A DNA stretch of 64,000 bases from Xiphydria camelus (lineage: Eukaryota > Arthropoda > Insecta > Hymenoptera > Xiphydriidae), in NCBI GenBank assembly GCA_963678675.1, contig OY783199.1:8254355-8318354 (forward strand), given 5' to 3'. The notes beneath the pieces are model-generated. The model had not been told where the DNA came from and did no database searches. It saw nothing but the letters and a program-made list of their open reading frames with translations. Positions within the stretch are counted from its first letter, which is position 1, and each line of letters starts with the position of its first letter. Made by a program: the position numbers and the translations under genes. Positions 63,953 to 64,000 of this stretch are shown one piece after another.

Positions 63953-64000
63953 TTAACACAATTGTTTTAGAATTACTAATAAAAACACATTTCGTTTATT

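Overview
The window looks like nuclear DNA of an arthropod, most probably an insect and plausibly an ant or other hymenopteran. That reading is inferred from an ant/bee-style mariner, PIF/Harbinger, Helitron and piggyBac-like relics, an AT-rich background broken by GC-rich unique stretches, and no bacterial-type gene packing. I found no exon that I can assign to a host gene. The 64 kb read as intergenic or intronic DNA built from nested transposable elements, mostly non-autonomous hairpin elements (MITEs), separated by stretches of apparently unique DNA. All protein-coding relics I recognise belong to transposons.

Layout. 0-3.8 kb: a small hairpin MITE; a long foldback whose left arm is split by an element carrying a MADF-domain fragment; a TTAA-flanked MITE with another hairpin inside. 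4.8-9.8 kb: a head-to-tail dimer of a TTA-flanked element whose two copies share one central TTA. Each copy carries relics of a DDE_Tnp_4 transposase and of a second repeat-borne protein. 10-14.5 kb: AT-rich DNA with seven or more MITEs. 15.9-17.2 kb: a nearly full-length mariner with TA duplications and a broken transposase. 17.5-24.8 kb: a young palindrome, several MITEs, and a 2.26-kb element with 0.47-kb terminal inverted repeats around a SWIM-type transposase C-terminus. 25.1-26.1 kb: probable solo LTR. 26.9-28.4 kb: a decayed Helitron helicase split by a MITE, then a 17-unit, 10-bp array that reads as heat-shock elements, then three 179-bp tandem repeats.

29-37 kb is mostly unique GC-rich sequence with a relic of a widespread arthropod repeat protein and a scrambled Harbinger relic. 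37.4-42.7 kb is a dense MITE district, including a palindromic mariner derivative inserted in a MITE whose empty site is preserved at 62.8 kb. 43-49 kb has diverged dispersed blocks and MITEs. 50.1-51.4 kb holds four related hairpins. 51.4-53.3 kb is GC-rich with a possible promoter and noncoding first exon. 53.3-64 kb has more MITEs, a perfect 62-bp-arm hairpin, an element carrying 129-bp tandem repeats, and a 1.14-kb near-complete palindrome.

Nothing here forms a cellular pathway. The elements relate as families sharing ends: CACNGAGAAAAA-type with TA duplications, CACCTAGC-type with TA, TTAA-type, and TWA-type. The most notable observations are the heat-shock-element-like array beside a Helitron, the TTA-sharing transposon dimer, and the link between the 20.6-22.9 kb long-TIR element and the DDE_Tnp_4 relics in the dimer, which appear to be opposite ends of one transposase family.
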